Assembly (NCBI RefSeq): GCF_013327855.1
Contig: NZ_JABUMX010000002.1
Span: 372,001 to 436,000, forward strand
Source: Phyllobacterium pellucidum
GTDB taxonomy: Bacteria; Pseudomonadota; Alphaproteobacteria; Rhizobiales; Rhizobiaceae
DNA length: 64,000 nucleotides
Direction: 5' to 3'
Positions within the stretch are counted from its first letter, which is position 1. Each line of letters starts with the position of its first letter. A program made the position numbers and the translations under genes. Under the pieces are notes generated by a model. It did not search any database, was not told the origin of the DNA, and was given only the letters and a program-made list of their open reading frames with translations. Of this stretch, positions 27,973 to 36,797 are shown piece by piece.

Positions 27973-28593
27973 ATGTTGAAGATTTGGGGTCGCATAAACT
28001 CGACCAATGTCAAGAAAGCGCTATGGGCCGCCGAAGAAGTCGGCGTCGCCTATGAGAACATCCCCGCCGGCGGCGCCTACGGAATAGTCGCCGATCCCGA
28101 ATATCGGGCAAAGAACCCCAACAGCCTCGTTCCGACGCTTGAGGATGACGACCTGGTGCTTTGGGAAAGCAATAGCATCGTTCGCTATCTTGCCGCCAAG
28201 TACGGTCAATCGTCGCTCTTAACGGCCGATCCAGCGGCAAGGGCGCTTGCCGAGCGCTGGATGGACTGGCAGATATCGACGCTGGCCGGACCATTCCGGC
28301 CCGTTTTCTGGAACACGGTTCGCCTGCGGCCCGAGGAACAGGATCACGCGGCAAAAGCCAAGGGCGTTGAAGAGTGCTCACGGCTCTTCGCCATTGTCGA
28401 CGCAGCGCTGGCGCGCAGCCCCTACCTGTCAGGCGAGACGCTCGGCGTCGGCGATATTCCGCTCGGTTGCGTTGCCTATGCCTGGTTCGAAATGCCGATC
28501 GAAAGGCCCGACCATCCCAACCTTGCCGCCTGGTATGAACGGCTGAAACAGCGCCCGGCCTATCAGAAGTCCGTGATGACGCCTCTGACTTGA
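27973..28593 (+). CDS. Glutathione S-transferase family protein
   Basis: 206 residues with an N-terminal thioredoxin-like domain (LKIWGRINSTNVKKALWAAEE, then NPNSLVPTLEDDDLVLWESNSIVRYLA, which holds the Pro and Glu-Ser glutathione-binding residues) and an all-helical C-terminal domain. The thiol-activating residue is probably a Ser of the N-terminal NST. Substrate unknown. It starts 27 bp after the permease stop and may be read through from the importer operon. Confidence 0.88.
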   Translation: MLKIWGRINSTNVKKALWAAEEVGVAYENIPAGGAYGIVADPEYRAKNPNSLVPTLEDDDLVLWESNSIVRYLAAKYGQSSLLTADPAARALAERWMDWQISTLAGPFRPVFWNTVRLRPEEQDHAAKAKGVEECSRLFAIVDAALARSPYLSGETLGVGDIPLGCVAYAWFEMPIERPDHPNLAAWYERLKQRPAYQKSVMTPLT

Positions 28594-28600
28594 ACCGTTC

Positions 28601-31060
28601 TCACTTCCCCGGCTTCAGGCTCCAAACACCCAGCAAACCATCCTGATAGGCGGTCTCGTCGGTCGGGATGGTAATTGCTCCGGTGTTTGCCCATGTCTCG
28701 GCAAAGTCGCGATAGTTTGACGAGAACACGTTACCTGACTGACCTGTCGTCTGGATGTACGTCGAGCGGTCAAGATCGGCTAGATCGAACAATCCACGGT
28801 AACTCGTGCCGTGGGTCACCCGGTAGGGATTGCTCTCGTCGGTGTAGGCAGACTTGCCGCGGTCGAGCGTGAAGGCCCCGCCGGAAGCTGGGACGGTCAC
28901 ATTGAATATCCGGTCGAGCGGGCTGACCTGCGAAAACGGCCGATGCGCCCCATAGGCATAATGCAGCGCGCCATAGGTCCACGCCCTGCGATCCGATCCA
29001 AGCCGCGTTTCGAGATCCTTGAGCGCATCCTTGAGCGACAGCGCCAGAATATCGCCGCAGCTTTCCTTCTCCGGGGTCCGCCGGTCATCGCACCAGTCGC
29101 GTGCCGCCCCTGGTCCAAGCCAGCGCAGCATGGCGGTGACATGGGCCTGCCAATAGGAGGGCAGCGCATCGCCGAGATCGTCCTCGAGAATCCGCTTGAT
29201 CGCAATGCGCAGCCAGGCATTGAAGAGCAACGGTTCTATTTTGGCGCGATCCTCGACGAAGTCCCAACCCTTGAGCCTTGCCAAAGCATCCTGATCAACG
29301 TCGCTGCGGCCTTCCAGGGCCTTTAGCATCACCGGCAGGAGCACTGCAAAGCCATCGCTGCGGGCGTCGCCCTGCACCTTGCGATTGCTCTCCAGCGTTT
29401 GTCCGTCTGCGCCATACACTAGGGTCTTGATGCGATTGAGTCGCCAGGGCTCATCCCAGTCGAAGGTGAGGAAATGCGGATAGCTCGAATCGACGATCTT
29501 GGTGTTGGCGGTGGCGAGCACATTATCGGCTGGACTGTCGACGCGTGGCAGTTCGCCATAGGGAATGAAGCCCTTCCAATCGTAGGTAGCATCCCAGCCC
29601 GGCGATGGAGTTCGCCCCATGATCTGGTTGGCGGGATCGCGCACCGGCACCCTTCCGGGCGCAATCATCCCGATATTGCCGTCGACATCGGCGATAACGA
29701 TCGATTGCATCGGTGTGATGAAATCCTGCATGCCATTCTGGAAGTCGCTGACCGTTGCAAAATCCCACAGCTTGAAGCCCGCCGCGATCGTCTTGTCGTC
29801 GCCCGATAGCGCGGTCCATGACAGGGCCGCGACCGTGCCTTCCGGCATGTAATGGTCGAGGCCGCGATAATCGGCGGGGAGGACGGGGCCGTGGCGCGTC
29901 GCGAGGCGGTCGAAGCTGACGCTCTCTCCGCCCTTTACCTTGATGTCGACCCGTCTCTTGTCGAAGGCCTGAAAACCTTGCGGTGTCTGGTACTCGTCCG
30001 GATTGGCTGGATTGATCCTTTCAACGAAGAGGTCCTGTACGTCGGCGCCGGCATTGGTGAAACCCCATGCCAGCTTGTCATTACGCCCAAGGAGGACAAG
30101 CGGCGCGCCGGGCAATGTAACGCCGACGAGATTCTTCACCGTGCCGTCGCCCGCCTTCACCTGCAGATGAGCGAGATACCAGATGGCGGGCGCGCTCAAG
30201 CCAAGATGCGGATCATTGGCGAGAATCGGCTTGCCGGTCTCGGTGCGTGCACCGCCAACGACCCAGTTGTTCGATGCTCCAGTGGAGACGACGTCGTTGA
30301 GCGCGGCGTAGCGGCGTTCGGCTTCCGATGCTCCGGCTTTCAACGTTCCGGTTTGAAGGCCGAGTATCTGCCGCACATCCGGGAGCGGCGGCGGCGTATC
30401 GCCCTCGACCGGCGGCTCGAGATCGGTGATCTCCGCATCGCTCATCCCGAGCCGGGCGAATTTCAGGCGCAGGACTTCGTCATCGATATTGGCGCCGAGC
30501 GACACCGACATCAGCTTCAGGATTACGATGACGTCCGCAGCCGTCCATTTCTCCGGCTTGTGACCAAGGATTACGAATTCCGGTGAGTATTTGGAGCCGA
30601 ACGTCGGCGGCGCGCTATCGATAAACGCATTGATTCCGTGCACATAGGCGTCGATCTTGCCACGATCCGCCGCGTCCAGAGATGCGACCGAGCTTTTAGC
30701 CGATTCGTAAAGACCAATCGACCGGATGAAGCGATCAGTGAAAATGGTCTTGTCGCCGAATATCTCGGAAAGCCGGCCCTGCCCCGCCATGCGGTTCATT
30801 TCCATCTGCCACATGCGCTCCTGGGCATGGACGAAACCGAGCGCCATCAGCACATCCTCGACCGAGCTGCCGCTTATGTGCGGAACGGCATTCCTGTCGC
30901 GGGTAACGCTGACGGGCGCTGACAGGCCCGCAAGTGTCGCTTCGCCTGCGGCCGGCGTAACCGAGCGGGCAAACCAGACATAGGCGAGGACTGAAGCAAG
31001 CAATGCTATGGGGATGAGCGAGAAGACAATCCACAATAGGCCTTTGATGATACGCCGCAT
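28601..31060 (-). CDS. Penicillin acylase family (Ntn hydrolase) protein
   Basis: About 819 residues with an N-terminal membrane anchor or signal segment (IIKGLLWIVFSLIPIALLASVLAYVWF). The chain is a precursor that is expected to self-cleave so that Ser263 (in GASNNWVVGG) becomes the N-terminal nucleophile of the beta subunit. A segment with HVAQERMWQMEMNR-like pattern is the conserved alpha-subunit part. Members hydrolyse amides such as penicillins or acyl-homoserine lactones; the substrate here is not visible. Monocistronic, 7 bp from the convergent GST gene. Confidence 0.9.
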   Translation of the reverse strand: MRRIIKGLLWIVFSLIPIALLASVLAYVWFARSVTPAAGEATLAGLSAPVSVTRDRNAVPHISGSSVEDVLMALGFVHAQERMWQMEMNRMAGQGRLSEIFGDKTIFTDRFIRSIGLYESAKSSVASLDAADRGKIDAYVHGINAFIDSAPPTFGSKYSPEFVILGHKPEKWTAADVIVILKLMSVSLGANIDDEVLRLKFARLGMSDAEITDLEPPVEGDTPPPLPDVRQILGLQTGTLKAGASEAERRYAALNDVVSTGASNNWVVGGARTETGKPILANDPHLGLSAPAIWYLAHLQVKAGDGTVKNLVGVTLPGAPLVLLGRNDKLAWGFTNAGADVQDLFVERINPANPDEYQTPQGFQAFDKRRVDIKVKGGESVSFDRLATRHGPVLPADYRGLDHYMPEGTVAALSWTALSGDDKTIAAGFKLWDFATVSDFQNGMQDFITPMQSIVIADVDGNIGMIAPGRVPVRDPANQIMGRTPSPGWDATYDWKGFIPYGELPRVDSPADNVLATANTKIVDSSYPHFLTFDWDEPWRLNRIKTLVYGADGQTLESNRKVQGDARSDGFAVLLPVMLKALEGRSDVDQDALARLKGWDFVEDRAKIEPLLFNAWLRIAIKRILEDDLGDALPSYWQAHVTAMLRWLGPGAARDWCDDRRTPEKESCGDILALSLKDALKDLETRLGSDRRAWTYGALHYAYGAHRPFSQVSPLDRIFNVTVPASGGAFTLDRGKSAYTDESNPYRVTHGTSYRGLFDLADLDRSTYIQTTGQSGNVFSSNYRDFAETWANTGAITIPTDETAYQDGLLGVWSLKPGK

Positions 31061-31121
31061 TGTCCTAACGTCCCCCGAAGCACACTTACACAACGACCTA
31101 TCTGACAGAGGAATTTACGCA

Positions 31122-31991
31122 ATGGCAACAGTCGCTTTTATTGGCCTCGGCGTCATGGGCTACCCGATGGCCGGTCACCTGAAATCACGCGGCGGCCATG
31201 ATGTTACTGTCTTCAACCGCAACAATGCGAAGGCGGAGAAATGGGCCGACGCATTTGGCGGCAGTCACGCGCCGACGCCTGCGGCAGCCGCAGAAGGCAA
31301 GGATTTCGTCTTCTCCTGCGTCGGTAATGATGACGATTTGCGCTCCGTGACAATCGGCGAAAACGGCGCCTTTCATGGGATGAAGCAGGGCGCAATCTTT
31401 ATCGACAATACGACGGCCTCAGCTGAAGTCGCCCGTGAACTCGATGCGGAAGCGCGCAAGCGAGGCTTCCACTTTCTCGATGCGCCGGTTTCGGGCGGAC
31501 AGGCAGGCGCGGAAAACGGTGCTCTGACGGTGATGGTCGGCGGCGAAGCGGACGCCTTCGAGCAGGCAAAGCCGGTCATTGAATCATTTGCAAAGATGGT
31601 CGGCCTCATGGGTTCTGCCGGTGCGGGGCAACTCACCAAGATGATCAACCAAATCTGCATCGCCGGCCTCGTCCAGGGCCTCGCCGAGGGAATTCACTTC
31701 GGCAAGAAGGCCGGTCTCGACATCGAAAAGGTGATCGAGGTCATTTCCAAGGGCGCGGCCGGATCCTGGCAGATGGAAAACCGCCACAAGACCATGAATG
31801 CCGGCACGTATGATTTCGGCTTCGCCGTGGACTGGATGCGCAAGGATCTTGGCATCTGCCTGGCGGAAGCCGAACGCAACAAGGCCAAGCTGCCGGTTAC
31901 TGCGCTGGTCGACCAGTTCTACAAGGACGTGCAGGAAATCGGAGGCAGCCGCTGGGATACGTCATCGCTCCTGGCGCGGCTCGAGAAATAG
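31122..31991 (+). CDS. 3-hydroxyisobutyrate dehydrogenase family NAD(P)-dependent oxidoreductase
   Basis: 289 residues. Dinucleotide-binding FIGLGVMGYPMAGHL at the N-terminus, substrate-binding DAPVSGGQAGAENGALTVMVGG, and catalytic Lys in GQLTKMINQICIAG. The family (beta-hydroxyacid dehydrogenases) oxidises 3-hydroxyisobutyrate, tartronate semialdehyde and others, so specificity is unsettled. The start at 31122 is supported by AGAGGAA upstream. Convergent with the Lrp regulator gene. Confidence 0.92.
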   Translation: MATVAFIGLGVMGYPMAGHLKSRGGHDVTVFNRNNAKAEKWADAFGGSHAPTPAAAAEGKDFVFSCVGNDDDLRSVTIGENGAFHGMKQGAIFIDNTTASAEVARELDAEARKRGFHFLDAPVSGGQAGAENGALTVMVGGEADAFEQAKPVIESFAKMVGLMGSAGAGQLTKMINQICIAGLVQGLAEGIHFGKKAGLDIEKVIEVISKGAAGSWQMENRHKTMNAGTYDFGFAVDWMRKDLGICLAEAERNKAKLPVTALVDQFYKDVQEIGGSRWDTSSLLARLEK

Positions 31992-31999
31992 GCGAGAAC

Positions 32000-32019
32000 C
32001 CGGCCTGAACTCAGGCCGG
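32000..32019. terminator. Palindromic hairpin between convergent genes
   Basis: A near-perfect palindrome of 9-bp arms (32000-32008 and 32011-32019) covers the Lrp stop codon and lies just after the dehydrogenase stop. It has no U-run but is well placed to end both transcripts. Confidence 0.5.
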
Positions 32020-32490
32020 CTCCTTCTCGATGCTCATATAGTCGAGCGGCAATTCCGTCGTGTATTTGATCTGCTCCATGGCGAAAGCCGAGGAAACGTC
32101 GCGAATGTCGATCTTGGTGATCAGGCGCTTATAAACGGCGTCATAGGCGGCAATATCCGGCACGACCACGCGCAGGAGATAATCGACGTCGCCGCTCATG
32201 CGATAAAATTCAACGACTTCGGGGAAGTCCTGCACCACCTCCGAAAAGCGTTTCAGCCACTCGTTCGAGTGCGAGCCGGTCCGAATCGAGACGAAAACAG
32301 TCACCCGCGTATTGACGCGCACGGGATCGAGGATGGCGACGCGGCGCTGGATCACGCCGTCTTCCTCGAGCTTCTGGATGCGCCGCCAGCACGGCGTCGT
32401 CGAAAGCCCCACCTTCTTGGCGACATCCGCCACCGCGAGCGTTGCGTCTTCCTGCAAAAGGCGAAGGATCTTCCGGTCGAGTCTGTCCAT
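32011..32490 (-). CDS. Lrp/AsnC family transcriptional regulator
   Basis: 159 residues: an N-terminal helix-turn-helix (DRKILRLLQEDATLAVADVAKKVGLSTTPCWRRIQKLEEDGVI) and a C-terminal RAM ligand-binding domain (SGDVDYLLRVVVPDIAAYDAVYKRLI). It binds DNA as a multimer and responds to amino acids. Target unknown. The upstream 191-bp region to the UDG gene is A/T-rich and probably holds its promoter. Confidence 0.93.
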   Translation of the reverse strand: MDRLDRKILRLLQEDATLAVADVAKKVGLSTTPCWRRIQKLEEDGVIQRRVAILDPVRVNTRVTVFVSIRTGSHSNEWLKRFSEVVQDFPEVVEFYRMSGDVDYLLRVVVPDIAAYDAVYKRLITKIDIRDVSSAFAMEQIKYTTELPLDYMSIEKEPA

Positions 32491-32681
32491 TGCGTGTTCC
32501 CCTTACTGCGCGCTGCCCGCTGGCCGCACAAACAACGCAGTATTGTTTGAATTTGCGCACAAACCGTTCGGTTTTGGCTCATGCTCTGGAATGAGATACT
32601 TTATGGTCTGATAATCATCGAGCGTACAAGAAAATTATTCCAATCTTTGCAATTCTCAAAAAAATTTCGTGCATATATTCA

Positions 32682-33302
32682 CTAAGTTAGAATCCTGACC
32701 TTCTCCCGCAGCGCCGGAAGAACGTTATCTGCGAACCATGGGTTTTTCTTCAGCCACCCGCTATTGCGCCAGGATGGATGCGGCAGCGGCAAAATTGCCG
32801 GACTGGTGCTTGCGACGAAGTAATCCTGCCAGTTCAGAACCGTCGCCGTCATGCCGCGCCGGCGCCGGTCACGAAGGTGATAGGCCTGAGCATATTGGCC
32901 GATCGTCAAGATCAGTTCGAGTTGCGGCATCGAGCGGAAAACGCGCTCGTGCCAGGTTTCCCTGCACTCGCGCCTTGGCGGCAGGTCGCTGCCATGCGCA
33001 TCATAGCCGGGAAAGCAAAAGCCCATCGGCACGATGGCGAATTTGCCGGGATCATAGAAAGTCGTCCGGTCGACACCCAGCCACTCGCGCAGCCGGTCAC
33101 CCGAAGGGTCATTGAACGGGATTCCAGAATTGTGCACGCGAATGCCGGGCGCCTGCCCGCAAATGGCAATGCGCGCCGTGGATGAAAGAATGCAGACCGG
33201 GTTTGGCTCATGCGGCAGCGCCGGGCCGTAGCGCGGAGCATCCCGGCAAATCCGGCACGTCTTGATCTCGGCCGAAAGCGCGCCAAGGTCTACGGCGGAC
33301 AT
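32682..33302 (-). CDS. Uracil-DNA glycosylase family protein
   Basis: About 206 residues. The UDG superfamily motifs are motif I ICGQAPGIRVHNSGIPFNDPSGDRL and motif II PHPSWRN (HPSxRN). The N-terminal CRICRDAPRY suggests a possible metal or Fe-S site but is not proof. It is probably a base-excision DNA repair enzyme; many proteins of this branch are not well studied. The start at 33302 is 2 bp after the GST gene stop, so it is the third gene of a nuclease-GST-UDG unit. Confidence 0.85.
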   Translation of the reverse strand: MSAVDLGALSAEIKTCRICRDAPRYGPALPHEPNPVCILSSTARIAICGQAPGIRVHNSGIPFNDPSGDRLREWLGVDRTTFYDPGKFAIVPMGFCFPGYDAHGSDLPPRRECRETWHERVFRSMPQLELILTIGQYAQAYHLRDRRRRGMTATVLNWQDYFVASTSPAILPLPHPSWRNSGWLKKNPWFADNVLPALREKVRILT

Positions 33303-33304
33303 TG

Positions 33305-33919
33305 TCACGCCTTGGCGCTTGGCCGGCCGGATACCGCAACATGCCAACGGCGCAAATGCTCCAACTCCTCTGGTATCTGCAACTTGGCCGGCTTCAGGAA
33401 GTCTGTTGCAACGAGCAAGGTGATGTCGGCAATGGAGAATCGGCTCCCGGCAATGAACTCGTTCCGTCCCAGTTGGTCATCCATGATCTTCATATATTGC
33501 AAGGCCTTGGGCCGGTTTGCTTCGCCCCACGCGGGAACCTGTGGCACCTCCCATTCGATCATGGCGGGGTGGGTATGGCGGAAGGCGGCGGTGATCGCCG
33601 CCATGAGATAGAGCTCGACACGCCGGTTCCACATTTCCACCATGGCCTTGCCAAGTGCGCCGACGCCGAAGAGCGGAGGCTCCGGGTGCATCTCCTCGAA
33701 ATAGCGGGAAATCGCCACTGACTCGGTCAGGATCGTGCCGTCATCGAGTTCGAGGATCGGCAGGCGCTGCAGCGGATTGAGCGCTGTGATCCTGGCGGAC
33801 TTGTGCTCCATCGCTCCCATATCGATTGGAACCAGCGGCACCTCGATGCCCTTCTCGGCAAGGAAAATCCGCAATCGGCGCGGGTTGGGCGCTCGCCCTC
33901 CATCATAGAGTTTCACCAC
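33305..33919 (-). CDS. Glutathione S-transferase family protein
   Basis: 204 residues. N-terminal thioredoxin-like fold with LYDGGRAPNPRRLRIFLAEKGIEVPLV and the glutathione site LQRLPILELDDGTILTESVAISRYFEE; C-terminal helical domain. The start is GTG (two GTG in tandem) decided by GGGAGGA inside the end of the preceding nuclease gene, with a 7-bp overlap. Substrate unknown. It is between the thermonuclease-like gene and the UDG gene. Confidence 0.9.
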   Translation of the reverse strand: MVKLYDGGRAPNPRRLRIFLAEKGIEVPLVPIDMGAMEHKSARITALNPLQRLPILELDDGTILTESVAISRYFEEMHPEPPLFGVGALGKAMVEMWNRRVELYLMAAITAAFRHTHPAMIEWEVPQVPAWGEANRPKALQYMKIMDDQLGRNEFIAGSRFSIADITLLVATDFLKPAKLQIPEELEHLRRWHVAVSGRPSAKA

Positions 33920-34554
33920 AGTCCTCCCAATAGCCGGCCGAGCCAGGCAAAAAGCTGATCGACGGGACCTGGCAAGGATTTCGGCGCTTGTTCGTTGGCA
34001 GCCGCCTCATGTTCCCTGCGCCAATCCTGCGGAGTCTCGAATTCAATGGCCCATAGACCCCGCCTCGCCCGTATCGCGCTCGCTTCAACGTCATGATAAT
34101 CGCCATAAGCGACTGCCTGTCCAGCCTCGACCATAGCGCGATTGAGATTGATGCCACCTGAATAACAGGTGGCGAGCGTCCGGTCGTATTTGTCTTTCCC
34201 GGATGCCTCGCAGCGGACATCCCGTCCACCGACGAAGCCTATCAGCGCCTGACGCGAAGCATGCCCGCAGCCCGTCGCAGCCTGCCCATTCCCGCAATCC
34301 TGCGCAAGCTCCGGCGCATCGATCCCCTTGAGACGGATGCGATTGCCGGCAATCGAGACTGTGTCGCCATCGATGACGTATGCCCGTCCGGCTAACAATT
34401 CCGCAGGCGGACGCACGTTCAGCCGCGCCGCAAGCAGTGCCACAAGCGCGAAGAAGACAATCATCAGCGCGAAATCGAACGCACGGCGCCAAGGCGGGCG
34501 CTGCGCCCGGGCAGGCAGCGGCCATCGGCGGCGATACCTGCGATAGCTGCTCAT
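33913..34554 (-). CDS. Thermonuclease-like (SNase domain) protein, membrane-anchored
   Basis: 213 residues. A basic N-terminus and one hydrophobic segment (ALMIVFFALVALLAARL) suggest export or anchoring. The following SNase domain has AYVIDGDTVSIAGNRIRLKGIDAPEL and DKYDRTLATCY, with the Asp/Arg residues of the active site. It probably hydrolyses nucleic acids in the envelope or outside. It is the first gene of a unit with GST and UDG. Confidence 0.88.
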   Translation of the reverse strand: MSSYRRYRRRWPLPARAQRPPWRRAFDFALMIVFFALVALLAARLNVRPPAELLAGRAYVIDGDTVSIAGNRIRLKGIDAPELAQDCGNGQAATGCGHASRQALIGFVGGRDVRCEASGKDKYDRTLATCYSGGINLNRAMVEAGQAVAYGDYHDVEASAIRARRGLWAIEFETPQDWRREHEAAANEQAPKSLPGPVDQLFAWLGRLLGGLW

Positions 34555-34711
34555 TGGCGAACCGTAAGAGTTTTCGGCATCTGGCGCTCGTGCCTGGCTT
34601 CAATCATTCGAATCGCAGCAATGGGTTTGATTCTCTATTAATCATTTCTGAATAGGGTTGCGATGCAATGCTGCCGACAAGTGCAGATTTGGGCCATCTG
34701 GAACGAGGCAT

Positions 34712-36232
34712 ATGGCATCGCTCGACGCAATCTCAGCAGACAAGAACATTGTTGACCGGCGCAAGCTGCCGCGCAACAAGGACCTGTCGGCCGTCATGCG
34801 CGGTGCGCGTGACCAGTTGATGGAACGCGCCGGCGGCAACCATCTCGAGCGCGAATTGCTCTTCATGCACACGCGCGCCCTGATCGTGAACACGGCAACC
34901 TTCCCGCTCCTGATCGTCATGATCGCCGGTGTCGGCGTCTTCTCGGGTTTTGGCGGCAGCATCATCGTCTGGGCCCTGGTCACCATGGGCCTTTACATGC
35001 TTCTCGGCTTGCTGGCGCGCAGGCTGGCAAAGCGCGGCATCGCCAATCGCCACGTCCACAAATGGCAGATGATTTTTCTCGGCGGTCACTTCATGACCAG
35101 CATTGGCTGGGCCTATTTCGCCGTTCTCGATTGCGCGCCATGCGGCATCAGCTACTACCCGGTCGTCAAGGCCGTGGTGATCATCCTCGCAATGGCGATA
35201 ACGGCCATCGTCACCTCCGCCTTGCGCGCCGCGATCCTTGCCGCTTTCACGCTGCCTGTCGTTGCCTATACGCTGCTTGCGGCCAAGCAACTCGGCAGTC
35301 CGCTATCGGCCATCATGGTGGTCATGCTGTTTGCCGGCCTCATCTTCTTCTACCTCGTAGCGCTCCGGCTTAACCAGTCCGTCGCCATAACGCTGGCTCT
35401 CCAGGCGGAAAAGGACGCGCTGATCGCTGAACTTGAAACAGCCAATGCCATGTCCGACGAAGGGCGCAGGCGCGCCGAAGAAGCCAACCTTGCGAAATCA
35501 CGCTTCCTCGCCTCGATGAGCCACGAACTGCGCACGCCGCTCAATGCCATTCTCGGTTTTTCCGAAGTGATGGCCAAGGAAGTGCTTGGGCCGATCGAGA
35601 ACGGCACCTACCGCGAATATGCAAGCGACATTCATGCATCCGGTGAGCATCTCCTCAATTTGATCAACGAGATTCTCGATCTGAGCCGCATCGAGGCTGG
35701 CCGGTACACGATCAACGAGGAGCCTTTGCTTCTCGCCGATATCGCCAATGAATGCATCCACATGATGAAGCTCAAGGCGCGCAACAAGGATATCACTATC
35801 GTTCCGCAGTTCGAGAAGGGCATGCTGCGCATCAAGGCCGACGAACGTTCGATCCGCCAGATCGTGCTCAATCTCATGGCCAATGCGATCAAGTTCACCC
35901 CGACCGGCGGGCGCGTCCACATCAAGGTTGGCTGGACAGCGGGCGGCGGTCAATATCTGACGATCCGCGACAATGGTCCGGGCATTCCGCCGGAGGAAAT
36001 TCCCGTCGTCCTCTCGACGTTCGGTCAGGGCTCGATCGCCATCAAGAATGCCGAACAGGGAACCGGCCTCGGCCTTCCGATCGTCCAGGCCCTCGTCAAC
36101 CTGCACGATGGCCAGTTCCACCTGTTCTCGAAACTGCGGGAGGGCACCGAGGCCCTTGCAACATTCCCGCGCAGCCGTGTCATTGCTGACGAGGCCAGGC
36201 ACAGGGGCCACCCGCAGCGAAAAGCTGCTTAG
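34712..36232 (+). CDS. Membrane histidine kinase (PdhS/DivJ-PleC like group)
   Basis: 506 residues. An N-terminal part has about six hydrophobic segments (first near residue 60), then a coiled segment (QAEKDALIAELETANAMSDEGRRRAEEAN), a HisKA domain with His271 in SMSHELRTPLNAILGFSE, and an HATPase domain with NLMANAIKFTP, DNGPGIP and GTGLGLPIV. The HisKA region resembles the alphaproteobacterial kinases that control cell cycle and division (PdhS/PleC/DivJ). No response regulator is next to it. The start 34712 is chosen over an in-frame start 54 nt upstream because AACGAGG precedes it. Confidence 0.88.
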   Translation: MASLDAISADKNIVDRRKLPRNKDLSAVMRGARDQLMERAGGNHLERELLFMHTRALIVNTATFPLLIVMIAGVGVFSGFGGSIIVWALVTMGLYMLLGLLARRLAKRGIANRHVHKWQMIFLGGHFMTSIGWAYFAVLDCAPCGISYYPVVKAVVIILAMAITAIVTSALRAAILAAFTLPVVAYTLLAAKQLGSPLSAIMVVMLFAGLIFFYLVALRLNQSVAITLALQAEKDALIAELETANAMSDEGRRRAEEANLAKSRFLASMSHELRTPLNAILGFSEVMAKEVLGPIENGTYREYASDIHASGEHLLNLINEILDLSRIEAGRYTINEEPLLLADIANECIHMMKLKARNKDITIVPQFEKGMLRIKADERSIRQIVLNLMANAIKFTPTGGRVHIKVGWTAGGGQYLTIRDNGPGIPPEEIPVVLSTFGQGSIAIKNAEQGTGLGLPIVQALVNLHDGQFHLFSKLREGTEALATFPRSRVIADEARHRGHPQRKAA

Positions 36233-36320
36233 AATACTCCACTTCAATTTATTGTCATTTGCCCTGGCGTGAGAGCGTCTGCATTGCTGGCGTTAACGCA
36301 ACGAAATCAACGGGTAACCA

Positions 36321-36767
36321 ATGAACGCCAACGGCAATGACCGCCCTCTCATCATCCCGGCGCTCGGCCGCATCTACCAGTCGCTCGGTGACCTTTCCGA
36401 GACGATCCTGCGTGTCGTCGCCGGTGCGGCGCTTATCGTCCACGGATCGGGCAAGATCGCCAATCCTCTCGGCGCAGTCGGCATGGTCGAGGGGCTCGGC
36501 TTCTACCCCGGCGTCTTCTGGTCGCCTCTCCTGGCTGCCACAGAGTTCTTCGGGGGCATTCTGCTCGTGCTCGGGCTACTGACGCGCCCCGCCGCCTTCG
36601 CAACGACGATCGTTCTTCTCGTCACCATCTACTACCACTGGATCGTGCAGGGACAGGGTTGGGGCGGCTCGGAAAAGTCGATCCTCTGGACGGCTATCCT
36701 GTTTTTCTTCGTCATTCGAGGCGCAAGCCGTCACTCGCTCGACGCGAGGATTGGCAAGGAATTCTAA
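36321..36767 (+). CDS. DoxX family membrane protein
   Basis: 148 residues, four hydrophobic segments, with the DoxX pattern (ETILRVVAGAALIVHGSGKI, LLAATEFFGGILLVLGLLTRPAAF). DoxX-type proteins are linked to quinone or thiol redox reactions, but the function here is open. Confidence 0.85.
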   Translation: MNANGNDRPLIIPALGRIYQSLGDLSETILRVVAGAALIVHGSGKIANPLGAVGMVEGLGFYPGVFWSPLLAATEFFGGILLVLGLLTRPAAFATTIVLLVTIYYHWIVQGQGWGGSEKSILWTAILFFFVIRGASRHSLDARIGKEF

Positions 36768-36774
36768 AAAACGA

Positions 36775-36794
36775 AGGCCCGCTTGCGCGGGCCT
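36775..36794 (-). terminator. Rho-independent terminator of cobT (shared convergent)
   Basis: An 8-bp G/C stem (AGGCCCGC at 36775-36782 paired with 36787-36794) with a TTGC loop is followed on the minus strand by TTCGTTTTTT. It lies between DoxX and cobT stops. Confidence 0.9.
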
Positions 36795-36797
36795 ATG

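Noticed and set aside
28021..31060. Several antisense frames across the penicillin acylase and GST genes
   Set aside because: Shadows in G/C-rich DNA; no domain content.
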